Assembly (NCBI RefSeq): GCF_002104995.1
Contig: NW_024468404.1
Span: 1 to 24,576 of the forward strand
Direction of reading: 5' to 3'
Origin: Linderina pennispora
Lineage: Eukaryota; Kickxellomycota; Kickxellomycetes; Kickxellales; Kickxellaceae
Length of the DNA: 24,576 nt
The notes below the pieces were generated by a model that was given only the letters and a program-made list of their open reading frames with translations, made no database searches and was not told the DNA's origin. The translations under genes were made by a program, and so were the position numbers. Positions 1 to 9,154 of the stretch are shown here, piece after piece (the stretch's first letter is position 1; every line of letters begins with the position of its first letter).

Positions 1-643
1 AGGTGTACCGCCGCGTCACTGAGGAAATACGCACAACATTCCCGGACACCTCGCAAACAATTTCGTTTAATGAGGCCAGGTCCAAGCTCCCGTATCTCTC
101 AGCAGTCATCACAGAGACCATGCGCATCAATCCGTCCGTTGGTGGCTTCCTTCCACGCTGCGTTCCGGCAGAGGGTGCAACAATTCAGGGACACCACATC
201 CCAGCTGGTACACAGATTGCATTACTATTACTGCTTGCCAGCACAACCCTCAGATGTGGAAGAACCCGGAGGTGTTTGACCCGAGCGCTTCCTTGGCCCT
301 GACGTTACGAAAGATTGAAGGATGTGCTGACATTCAGCTCGGGTGTTCGAGTTTGTATCGGCCGTAACCTTGCCTGGGTTGAGCTCTACACCGTTCTTGC
401 CAATGTCTTGCGCAGGTACGATTTTGAATTGCCCGAGATGCGCCGTATGGCCCACACAAGCTCAGCGACAAGGGAGTTCCGGCCGAGATTCCTGGCGAAT
501 CGTTTATTGTCACATCTCCTGTAAATCCGAAGGACAACTGCTGGGTCAAGATTTCCATGCCAAAGCATAGCGTGTTTGCATCAATAAATGCTGTCTTGAA
601 GCTTCAGATCTTACGGCGATTTATTAGCCAGCATGTCCGCTAA
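1..643 (+). pseudogene. Cytochrome P450 (copy 1), 3' part, frame-broken, cut by left edge
   Basis: This is the C-terminal part of a microsomal-type fungal P450, a heme-thiolate monooxygenase; the substrate is unknown. In order one can read the K-helix ExxR (TETMR, about 117-131), a PERF-like region (about 270-290) and the heme loop FSSGVRVCIGRNLAW, with the ligand cysteine codon at 354-356. The chain then follows the other copies to a KDNCW tail near 530-545. Four 1-nt losses relative to the intact copy at 6338-7888 break the frame, near 220, 282 (GG to G in the PERF codons), 314 and 437. The end is uncertain: the frame that carries the KDNCW tail stops at 641-643, but another frame stops at 568-570. 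The N-terminal half, including helix I, lies outside the window. It could be a decaying copy or an intact gene with consensus errors. Confidence 0.8.
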
Positions 644-909
644 TTGCTGCTGGTTTGACAAACAGGGGATGGCCCCTGTGCATAGGCAAATTTCCGGAGC
701 ACTGCCGGCACTATAAACTACTGAAAATGGTATTTTTGCGGCGTGACCATTGTTCAAGTACACACATGTGAAATTGGTTGCTCGCTGTTGCCAGCAGTAA
801 ACTGTCTTGACTAGAAATGCCAAAGGGTGCCGCGGCTATTAGCGTGCCTTTCCTTCCTTTCGACTCCTCCACCACTTATTTCTCTAACCACCTTGGCTCA
901 TATTTCACC

Positions 910-2518
910 ATGCTATTCGATATGGATTACCAGGCAATCTCGTCGTCCTCTGATCGCCCCAGTAGCAACATTGGTCATTGCTACTTATGTAGCGTCTGCT
1001 ATCAGGCACGCATTCTTCTCGCCGCTCTCGAGTATACCTGGTCCGCTCATAAACAAGTTTTTCCAGTCTGCCGCTGCTGTTCAAAGTTATGACCGGCCAG
1101 TACCACGCATATTCGACAGAGCTGCATGCGAAATACGGCGAGATTGTGCGCATCGGCGCCAGCTACGTGTCCCTGTCCAACACATCGGATACACGGCTTG
1201 TCCTTGCCACCCACGGCATTTAAGAAGGGAGTGGCGTATACCAAGGGCCAGCTGACAAAGCAGAACTCATTCTCGACTGTTGATCCAGAGTTCAACAAAG
1301 TGCGGCGGCCGCCCAGATTGGAGATACCTTTGCGATGCACACGCTACGGGGTATCGAGGACCTGGTTGTTGGCGCGGGTGCTAACATCGCTGATCAAGGC
1401 GTGGGATGCCGAGATTTCCAAGCAAGGAGGAACAGCAAGAGTCAACTACTTTTATGCACTACATCGCATGGGTTTGACGTGATCGGTGCGGTTGGGTTTT
1501 GGCCAGAACTTCAACATTCTGCAGACAGGCAACACGGAAGTAATTGACAATATGCAGAGCATGATGCACTTGAAGTCAATAATCACTGTGATGCCATTTG
1601 TCAACCGGGTTCCATGGCTATTCCCAAAGCTGAAGAAGTCTGCGCAATCACTTTTAGACTTCATTGACGACGCCAATCAGGATGCGCAGACAGCTTAATT
1701 GAAACGACAGGTGCCCACCACGGGTTGACATCCTGCAAAAGATGATTGATGCCAGCGATCCGGCGACAGGCCAGATTATCGATGGAGATAACCTCGTATC
1801 TGAAGTTGGACTGATGCTGATTGCTGGAACAGACACCACCAGCAACACACTGTCGTATACGCTTACACATCTGCTCCACAACCCTGGTGTCTACAGGCGG
1901 GCAACGGAGGAGGTACGCAGTGTATTCCCTGATGCCGTCGCAAACGATTTCGTTTAATGACGCTAAATCCAAGCTGCCCTATCTCTCAGCAGTAATCCAC
2001 GAGGCTATGCGATTGAATCCATCCGTGTCTGGCTTGCTACCACGCCAGCTTCCTGCTGACGGGGCAAACGATCCAAGGCCATCACATCCCGAAGGACGCA
2101 CAAATATGCATATCTGTTTTTGCCTGTCAGCGCAATCCGCGGACTTGGGATAACCCCAATGTGTTCGACCCAAAGCGTTTTCTTGGCACCGACTCGGCTG
2201 AGAAGTTGAAGGATGTGCTGACTTTCAGCTCGGGTGTTCGAGTCTGCATCGGACGAAACCTCGCCTGGGTTGAGATCTATACGGTTCTTGCCAACATTCT
2301 GCGCAGGTACAACTTCTCGCTGCCCGAGGACGCCCCATATGGCCCTCACAGACTGGACAGGCTTGGTGTTCCAGTCGAGATCCCAGCCGCTTCATTTATC
2401 GGTTACCGGTCCGAGGAATCCAAAAGACAACTGCTGTGTCAACATTACTCTTGCTGGCGGCTTGATCACTGGACCATCTCGAACGCACCAATCTTTACAT
2501 ATATATAAGATTTTATAG
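910..2518 (+). pseudogene. Cytochrome P450 (copy 2), full length but with many +/-1 frame breaks
   Basis: All P450 landmarks can be read by moving between frames: an N-terminal membrane anchor (about 950-1015), the proline-rich SIPGPLINKF hinge (about 1030-1060), helix I AGTDTTSNT (about 1825-1850), an ExxR of form HEAMR (about 1997-2011), PKRF (about 2168-2180) and the heme loop with cysteine codon 2245-2247. I chose the ATG at 910 because it precedes the anchor by the same distance as in copies 3 and 4. Breaks are near 950, 1058-1062 (extra T in a T run), 1215 (extra G), 1308-1316, 1389 (extra A), 1476 (lost T), 1497-1500 (extra T), 1698, 1713 (C run short by one), 1935 to 2150 (several) and 2402 (extra G). 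Almost all are single-base changes, while conserved residues are kept. It could be a recent pseudogene or a functional gene in poor consensus sequence. Confidence 0.8.
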
Positions 2519-3339
2519 TCCAAAAAATGACCAACCGTCCGCTAAAATCTTTTTAGTTGGTTAAAGCATAAAACTCTTAAGCTTCAACATGGGTTTAGGT
2601 GGTTTGCTCTGTAAACTCCTTCTTGATCTTGTGCGGCATCTGACCTAATCGATGAAACTAGGGCGACAAGTTGTTATTGCAGTGGTCACAGATCTCCGCT
2701 ATATATCTCCATTGGTTCAGCGCAAGAGCTGCTCTCGTTGTCAGTCGGCCTGATAACTTCCATGGCATCATCATGGTGGTCATCACCGGCTGCGCAACAC
2801 TCTTAGGATATTTATCTATGAGCACCTATTGAATAAGGCCATATAGCTCTTCTAGCAGTCATGCAATATTTGTAGGCTTATTTTATAAATTAATTTGGCT
2901 TATGAACATGCGTAAGCGGTAGTATTTGGGCCACAATGGATCCAGTCTGTATAGACTGATTCAAGAGACTGTATCAGTGCCAAGGGCCCCAAGAACCATG
3001 CAAGCCAGATCATTTTTAATAAAAGGTTTTTAATGCTATGCAATCTGCAATACAGCAAAACTGAACAGCATCATTTCTCTTCTTGCCTATTGAATTTCGC
3101 AAATGAATATTACCCGCAGCACTACTGTCATAAAGACATCACTTGGTGGTATTGGCTTCCGTGATTCTATGTTGCCTCACCTAGAGCAATTTGTACACAG
3201 TATCAATATCATCAAAGAGCATACATACATGCTTGCACGATGGATACTACTCCATCAACTAGCTGACAATGATGCTTTTTAACCCTGAAATATTTGTGAA
3301 AAAGGGATTCTTTCGTTCAATTATTTATTTATATATCAC
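2519..3339. other. AT-rich intergenic stretch without recognised gene
   Basis: About 820 bases between P450 copy 2 and the nuclease relic. No open frame with recognisable protein similarity, no tRNA-like A/B boxes and no obvious terminal repeats were seen by eye. It may hold the eroded 5' part or the flank of the mobile element that follows, but nothing in it supports this directly. Confidence 0.4.
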
Positions 3340-4026
3340 AATCTAAAAGGTCACTATTTATTCATCGATCTAGGTCGTGGCGATTTACTGTATATGATGC
3401 ACGAAAATAGCAGCAATGGGAAAGAGGGTGAAAAATGCTCTACCGCTACACACGACAGCAGCGCAACAAGGAGCTCAAGCTGCGCCACTATGACAGGATT
3501 CGTTGGGATACAAAGGATCAAGTCCCAGAAGATGCTGTCCGCAGAGCAGAGGCAGAGCTTTCCAAACACTGCTGCCGGACCCTTAGCCCCAGCAAAATTC
3601 CGTGCCTACGTTTGCTGCCCGTGCATCTGTGCGGTGTGTCCTAGCACCGTTTTATGCCAGCACGATGATAGCGCGAAGGTTATCAGAGCAGCAGCCCACT
3701 AAGTCAAACAAGCAGCACCAGAGGCGCTGGAAGGCCCATCCGGGTGTCGGGACCAGTCCCAAGGTGTACCCGCTTCACCGCAAGCTGCGCCTTGATTCAT
3801 TCATGAACCAGGCCCGTGCAGACCACAGGCTTGCCCGCGAAACTCCGGAGCAAGTTCGGTCCAGATCCAGTGCTGATCATGGGCAATTGGAGTGCGGCGA
3901 TGGCCCGACACCATGCGCCGATTCGTGGCAAGGGATGGCGCGACAAGTTCAAGCACTATGGCTTTGAAGTCTATCTGATCGACGAATTCCCGGACATCGT
4001 CGATGTTGTCAACCCATGCTGACTAG
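3340..4026 (+). pseudogene. TnpB/Fanzor-like (IS605 OrfB-type) nuclease, truncated and frame-broken relic
   Basis: Reading across frames gives the pattern of the TnpB-like proteins that are abundant in early-diverging fungi. A RuvC-I-like strand FIDLGRGDLLY (3361-3393) has the catalytic Asp codon at 3367-3369, with DLG where the family usually has DPG. Then come LYRYTRQQRNKELK (from 3438), a helical AELSKH..TLSPSK segment (to about 3596), ARASV...FYASTMIARRL (3610-3690) and PVLIMGNWSAAM (about 3858-3905). The next segment is PIRGKGWRDKFKHYGFEVYLIDEF (to about 3988), where the Glu is the likely RuvC-II acid. One frame over, it continues with RTSS (3991-4002), which matches the family's EFRTSxxC junction before the zinc ribbon. 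A stop at 4024-4026 follows with no CxxC, so the zinc finger and RuvC-III are missing. At least five 1-nt breaks are needed (about 3429, 3594, 3608, 3835, 3988). It lies between two P450 genes. The family call rests on motif pattern only. Confidence 0.6.
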
Positions 4027-4390
4027 CAGCCGAGCTCGCATCGCAAGCAGAGCAATTCTAGTATGTAAAACCAATACCCTGCATGCAGGTGTAATGATAT
4101 ACGCTCTCGGGCACGTGAATTGATAATGGCTTCCATACAGCGGAACGGTAAATGGCTGGGATTGGCTTGGGCAATTAGGATGATGCACTACTATATGCAA
4201 CCCGCCCTTCGCCAGCCACAAGGCTGAGAACAATGTTTGAGATAGCACTATTCCCACCTGACATAGTTGCTCCCACAGCCATGCATGGTTGTGTGGTAGT
4301 ATCCAAGCTGGGTTCGTCTTAAATGCGCTCCCAGCTCCCTCACTCTATCTCCCTTCTTTTCCAGCGCCCTTATAATAATTCTCATTTTCA
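4027..4390 (+). promoter_or_regulatory. Upstream region of P450 copy 3
   Basis: A 364-base gap before the P450-3 start codon. It ends in a pyrimidine-rich tract (about 4329-4362) followed by TTATAATAATT (4370-4380), only about 20 bases before the ATG. P450 copy 4 has the same arrangement. A TTCCCAC heptamer (reverse complement of the CSL site GTGGGAA) occurs at 4251-4257; one such match is expected by chance in a window of this size, so no function is claimed. Confidence 0.35.
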
Positions 4391-5963
4391 ATGACTGCCG
4401 ACTATTTAGACAACATATTCAACATATACTCTGAGAAGCTATCCATCTGGCCAGTGCTTTTGCTGGCTGCTGCAGTATACATGGCACAGCTAATTTACTT
4501 GGCATTTTTCTCACCGCTTTCCAATATTCCTGGGCCGCTCCTGAACAGACTCTCCAATCTTCCGCTCAAGTATCGCATGATGCGTGGTCAGTATCACTCG
4601 TATTCAGCTGCACTTCATGCCAAGTATGGTGAGGTTGTACGAATCGGACATGATCATGTCTCCTTATCAAACACTGCAGACTGCCGCTTCGTTCTCTCCA
4701 CCCATGCTTTTCCAAAGGGGAGGATGTATGATAAGGGGTACAGCAGCAAAGGGTTCGTCGTCAATACCTTCACAGCGGTCAACCCTGAGGTCAACAAATT
4801 CCGTCGCCGCATGATTGGAGACGCCTTTGCAATTCATACGATGCGTGCAGTTGAGGGCATGGTTGTGGATGCGGGTGTTGGTTCGCTCATAAAGACATGG
4901 GATACTGAGATTTCAAGGCAAGGAGGACAGGCCTGTATCAACTACTATGACTCATTCCTCCGCATGGGGTTCGATGTTATTGGAAGACTATGCTTTGACA
5001 GGAACTTTAACGTTCTCCAGAAAGGAAACACCGAGGTTATCGACTGGATTCACGATACTGTGACGTTTGCCGCATTCCGTGGAATGGTTCCTTGGCTCTC
5101 AAGACAGCCGTGGGCATTCAAGAAACACAAAGACTCCCGCGCTAACATCAAGAGGCTGGCAGACACAACTGTCGAAACTCGCCAGAGACAAATCCAAGAA
5201 GCTGGTGCACCGCTGCGCGTCGATTTGCTACAGAAGCTCGTCGATGCTAAAGACCCCGAGACTGGAAATATATTTACACCCCTCGAGATTCAGTCAGAGA
5301 TCATTCTCATGCTCACCGCTGGGTCTGATACTACTAGCAATATGCTTACATGGACTGTAATGAACCTGATGCATTATCCGGAGATCTACAGACGTGTAAC
5401 TAGAGAAGTGCGCGCCGCATTCACCGATACCTCCCGGACTATTTCGTTTGCCGATGCCACATCGAGGCTGCCGTATCTCACAGCTGTTATCTATGAGTCA
5501 ATGCGGCTAACACCGTCGTTCTCGAGCATACTGCAACGGTGCGCACCTACTGGTGGTACGTCTATTCAAGGATTCGTCATTCCGAGTGATTCACACATCT
5601 GTGTGTCAATTTCCGCTTGCCATCGCAACCCACGCCTGTGGAAGGACCCCGGAAACCTTTGATCCCGAGCGCTTCCTTGGTCCAGATTCGGCAGCACGGA
5701 TGAGAGATGTACTGGTGTTCAGTTCAGGCGTTCGCATATGTATTGGAAAAAACCTGGCCTGGTTTGAACTGTACTTGGTGCTTGCGAACATTCTGCGCAG
5801 GTATGACCTTTCGCTGCCTGTAGATGCACCGTATGGGCCACATAGGCTGGACAAGGTTGGCGCTCCGGTCGAAATTCCAGCGCAATCGCTTCTTGTCACT
5901 GCTCCGAGGAATCCCAAGAGCGATTGCCGCTTAATCATTTCTTTGGCAGAGACAGGCTTTTGA
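4391..5963 (+). CDS. Cytochrome P450 (copy 3), one 1-nt insertion near 5651
   Basis: A heme-thiolate monooxygenase expected in the ER membrane, accepting electrons from NADPH-P450 reductase; substrate not predictable. A hydrophobic anchor (residues about 18-40, WPVLLLAAAVYMAQLIYLAF) is followed by the hinge NIPGPLLNRL. Helix I reads AGSDTTSN (about 5319-5342), the ExxR is YESMR (about 5492-5506), and PERF lies at about 5669-5680. The heme loop is FSSGVRICIGKNLAW with cysteine codon 5739-5741. The frame stops early at 5662 because the run GACCCCGGAAACC holds one base more than the GACCCCGAAACC expected from its paralogues. Ignoring that base gives about 523 residues, the usual P450 length. It is probably a functional gene with a consensus error, or a very recent single-base frameshift. 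It is the most divergent of the four copies and is preceded by the nuclease relic. Confidence 0.9.
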
Positions 5964-6337
5964 AAATGATTGCCATGCATCTTGCGCACACAAACGCTGC
6001 CTGCTATCCTGTCGCTTGAATACGATGCTTTTTAGGATTAGGCACGTTGCGTAATTCCTGTTAGGCTAAACTTTGTATAGTATCCTTCGATTTATTGGCC
6101 GAAATAACGGACTTGGGAGCTACGGCACTCATAAATGAGATAGTGCATAGGACCTGCAGCATTCGGACGGACATCGGAGCGCTCTCTGTAAGCGCACATG
6201 TCTGGCTGATGTCAAATATGATCTCCTGCCCTGATAAAAGGCAGTGGCAATCCCTAGGTCCATCTCTGCTCGCACACACTCCTCTTCTCATCTCATCTCC
6301 CCCTCACCATAGTTTTTATAACTGTTCTTTGAAACGA
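5964..6337 (+). promoter_or_regulatory. Upstream region of P450 copy 4
   Basis: A 374-base gap between P450 copies 3 and 4. The last 100 bases hold a pyrimidine-rich tract (about 6258-6305) and then TTTTTATAACT (6313-6323), about 20 bases before the chosen ATG, as in copy 3. An in-frame open stretch runs back to 6095, but it is not P450-like and is treated as untranslated. Confidence 0.35.
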
Positions 6338-7888
6338 ATGGCAATTACTAGTGTGTACAACGAGCTACTAACCTCATCTGTCCTGTGGACAGTCGCCCTG
6401 CTTGCTGCTTCGGTGTACCTTGTGCAGCTGGTACACACTGCATTCTTTTCTCCTCTTGCCCAGGTCCCAGGGCCGCTCCTGAACAAGTTTTCTAACCTGC
6501 CGCTCAAGTACCATGTTATCCGCGGACAATACCATTCGTATACACGCGCACTGCACGCCAAGTATGGCGAAATTGTGCGCATTGGATACAACCACGTCTC
6601 TCTGTCCAACACCTCCGATGCTCGGCTCGTTCTTGCCACCCATGCATTTCTGAAAGGCCCTATGTATGAAAAGGGGCACCTGATTGAGGCCAATACCTTC
6701 TCGACTGTCGACCCTGAGGAGAACAAGATACGCAGGCGCCAGATTGGAAGTGCATTTGCGATGCACACTATGCGTGCTGTTGAGGATACAGTAGTCGATG
6801 CCGGCGCAAACTCGCTCATCAGCGTGTGGGACGCTGAAATCTCCAAGCAAGGAGGGGCAGCCAAGGTCAACTACTTTTACTCATTCCACCGTATGGGCTA
6901 TGATGTTATCGGCGCAATTGGCTTTGGGGAGAGCTTCAACATTTTGAAAACCGGAAACACGGATGTCATTGACTGGATGCAGGACACGGTGCACCTCAAG
7001 TCATTCCGTAGCCTGTCACCAATGCTTGTCAAGATCCCATGGCTGTTTTCAAAGCTCAAGCATTCACACAACCAGATGGTTGCTACGACTTTGGGCCGAG
7101 TGGAGATGCGCAAGCGGCTTATCGAAGAAGCTGGTGCGCCGCCGCGCGTCGATGTGCTGCAAAAGTTTATCGATGCAGAGGATCCTGTTACTGGCGACAA
7201 GCTAACGCTTCGCCAGCTCCAGTCGGAGGTGGCCCTGATGCTCGTTGCTGGCACCGACACTACCAGCAACACGATAACGTACGCAATTGTCCATTTGCTT
7301 CACAACCCCAGCGTTTACAAGCGTGTCACCGAAGAAGTCCGCTCTACATTCCCAGATAGCTTCCAGGTCATCTCGTTTGAGGACGCAAAAGCCAAGCTAC
7401 CGTATCTCTCGGCAGTCATCTATGAGACAATGCGAGTCAACCCCTCAGTCTCAGGCATGCTTCCACGCAGCGCTCCGGCGAAGGGGGCAACCATTCAGGG
7501 ATACAACATCCCGCACGATACGCAGATTTGCGTGTCAATCGCCGCTTGTCACCGCAATCCGCATACATGGAAGAACCCCGATGTATTCGACCCTGAGCGC
7601 TTCCTTGGTCCCGACTCAGCAGAGCGAGTCAAGGACATTCTGGTATTTAGCTCAGGCGTTCGCGTTTGTATCGGACGAAACCTTGCTTGGCTTGAAATTT
7701 ACACAGTTCTTGCCAACATCCTGCGCAAGTACGATTTCTCGCTGCCCGCGGATGCGCCCTATGGACCACATAGGCTGGGCAAGTCTGGTGCTCCGGTTGA
7801 AATTCCGGCTGTGTCCCACATCGTTACTAACCCAGAGAACCCAAAGGACAACTGCTGGGTCGTCGTTAGACCAGCAATGTCAGCCTGA
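6338..7888 (+). CDS. Cytochrome P450 (copy 4), intact
   Basis: The only undamaged member of the array, 516 residues. It should hydroxylate or oxidise a small hydrophobic substrate at the ER membrane with P450 reductase as partner; no substrate can be assigned. In order: membrane anchor at about residues 15-37 (VLWTVALLAASVYLVQLVHTA), hinge QVPGPLLNKF, helix I AGTDTT at 304-309, ExxR at E363-R366 (YETMR), DPERF at 418-422 and heme loop FSSGVRVCIG with the ligand Cys444 (codon 7667-7669). The ATG at 6338 was chosen over the upstream in-frame ATG at 6095 because it places the anchor about 15 residues from the N-terminus, as in copy 3, and lies just after the TTTTTATAA element. It resembles copies 1 and 2 more than copy 3. 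I do not recognise the CYP family. Confidence 0.95.
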   Translation: MAITSVYNELLTSSVLWTVALLAASVYLVQLVHTAFFSPLAQVPGPLLNKFSNLPLKYHVIRGQYHSYTRALHAKYGEIVRIGYNHVSLSNTSDARLVLATHAFLKGPMYEKGHLIEANTFSTVDPEENKIRRRQIGSAFAMHTMRAVEDTVVDAGANSLISVWDAEISKQGGAAKVNYFYSFHRMGYDVIGAIGFGESFNILKTGNTDVIDWMQDTVHLKSFRSLSPMLVKIPWLFSKLKHSHNQMVATTLGRVEMRKRLIEEAGAPPRVDVLQKFIDAEDPVTGDKLTLRQLQSEVALMLVAGTDTTSNTITYAIVHLLHNPSVYKRVTEEVRSTFPDSFQVISFEDAKAKLPYLSAVIYETMRVNPSVSGMLPRSAPAKGATIQGYNIPHDTQICVSIAACHRNPHTWKNPDVFDPERFLGPDSAERVKDILVFSSGVRVCIGRNLAWLEIYTVLANILRKYDFSLPADAPYGPHRLGKSGAPVEIPAVSHIVTNPENPKDNCWVVVRPAMSA

Positions 7889-7925
7889 ATTTTGAGGATA
7901 TTTCACTATTTAACATTAAAGGCAG

Positions 7926-8846
7926 CTACTTGCAATATCTGTCCGACTTGACCTTCTCTCGCCTATCGAGCAAGCTTTCACGGTATCTGCCGGCCTTTTT
8001 CGCCTGGTCCAGCTCGGTGCGGCTCTTCTTCGATACATGAATGTGCCCATCCTGGAAGCTCTGGAACCGTTTGGCCTGACGCTCTTCATCAAGCGCCGCG
8101 TTTCCAGTCAGCTTCTCAGGATCGTAGTCTTCGACAGCCTCCAAGGCTATCCGTTTTTTCCTCAGCGCCGCCTGGCATTTGGCTGTGAATACCTGGCAAA
8201 ATCCAATCTGTGTGCCTTCACAGCTCACGGACACAAAGTGTTTCTTAGCCTTGTCTGGCTCGGCAGTCAAGAAGCGGTCGCCTGAACTGCCGGGAGGGTT
8301 AATCATGAATGCCACGGCGCCATCGCCTCGATCGGGAAATAGCACCGGTGTCCACATCTCCAGAGGTCCAATTGCTGCTGCGCTACATGTCACATCGCCG
8401 CTACGAGATCCGGAGAGGTATTCGCCGTGACACGACTTGAACGAAAACATATTCGCCTCCGCGTCCTTGGAGGTAGCTGTAGGTACAGATCGCCGGCCGA
8501 CAAACACTTGCTCTACGCTGGCGGGCTCCGCAGTCGCTAAAGATGCGTCGGTCAGCTCGTATAGCGCTGGCAGGAGCCCTGACGTGTCTGCCAGTGCCTG
8601 GGTCTCGGATCGCGGCGGCAAGGAAAAAACATGCACACTTTCGTCACGGAAGTAAATTGACACTGGCCCTTCCAAGTCGCGAAGAGAGCTGACTGGCACC
8701 CAACCGTCGCTGGCAGCCTCGTCTGATGCCGCAGCTGCTGGGCCGCTCAGCTTGTCACTCTTGTGCTTTCTCTTGTGCTTGCTTTTCGATTTCTTTTTGT
8801 CGCCCTTGAACGACAGCTTGCTGCTACGAGATGACTGGTATTCCAT
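7926..8846 (-). CDS. FRG1: FRG1-family protein (nuclear/nucleolar, fascin-like beta-trefoil)
   Basis: 306 residues, somewhat longer than animal FRG1 (about 258). FRG1 is a nuclear protein linked to spliceosomes, RNA biogenesis and actin bundling; its exact role in fungi is not established. The N-terminus holds a lysine/serine-rich block (residues about 14-32, KKKSKSKHKRKHK) that serves as a nuclear localisation signal in the family. A beta-trefoil follows at roughly 48-220, with the typical FKSCHGEYLSG strand-turn (about 133-143). The tail is the family hallmark LLDRREKVKSDRYCK, ending the protein. No frame break is seen. It is divergent from QNG1 with 308 bases between start codons and tail-to-tail with P450 copy 4, whose stop lies only 37 bases away. 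Confidence 0.92.
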   Translation of the reverse strand: MEYQSSRSSKLSFKGDKKKSKSKHKRKHKSDKLSGPAAAASDEAASDGWVPVSSLRDLEGPVSIYFRDESVHVFSLPPRSETQALADTSGLLPALYELTDASLATAEPASVEQVFVGRRSVPTATSKDAEANMFSFKSCHGEYLSGSRSGDVTCSAAAIGPLEMWTPVLFPDRGDGAVAFMINPPGSSGDRFLTAEPDKAKKHFVSVSCEGTQIGFCQVFTAKCQAALRKKRIALEAVEDYDPEKLTGNAALDEERQAKRFQSFQDGHIHVSKKSRTELDQAKKAGRYRESLLDRREKVKSDRYCK

Positions 8847-9154
8847 TTTGGGATGGATTTACAGAGGATAGGAAGAGGCGAAGCGAATTATTGACAGAGT
8901 GGCCGCAGCCGGCGATTGCAAGATTTTGCCATATAGGTGCACCGCTGCGGCATGGTATATGGGCCACCACCGCTCAGGTGATAAGCAGCTCTTGCGACTC
9001 GCGAGCCGAGCAGCCTGGTCAAGCCTACGTAATGTCCCAAGATCGCTTAAAACCTTCAAAGTGCTGCCAGCCTTCGTCTCTTGGTTTTGCAGCCAGTCGC
9101 TTATCTTTCTTGGCTGTTCTCTAACACCCCTTCCACGAATCCGTCGAATTTAAC
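8847..9154. promoter_or_regulatory. Divergent FRG1/QNG1 promoter region
   Basis: A 308-base gap between two divergent start codons, so it must hold the promoters of both genes. No strong TATA box is evident near either start. A short open frame crosses it but has no recognisable similarity. The coupling of the two genes is positional only. Confidence 0.5.

Noticed and set aside
910-2518. Frame changes in P450 copy 2 read as small introns
   Set aside because: The shifts are one base each with no lost or gained sequence between conserved residues, so there is no room for GT-AG introns.
6095-6337. 81-residue in-frame N-terminal extension of P450 copy 4
   Set aside because: It has no P450-like sequence, would bury the membrane anchor deep in the protein, and has no counterpart in copy 3. 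The ATG at 6338 fits better.
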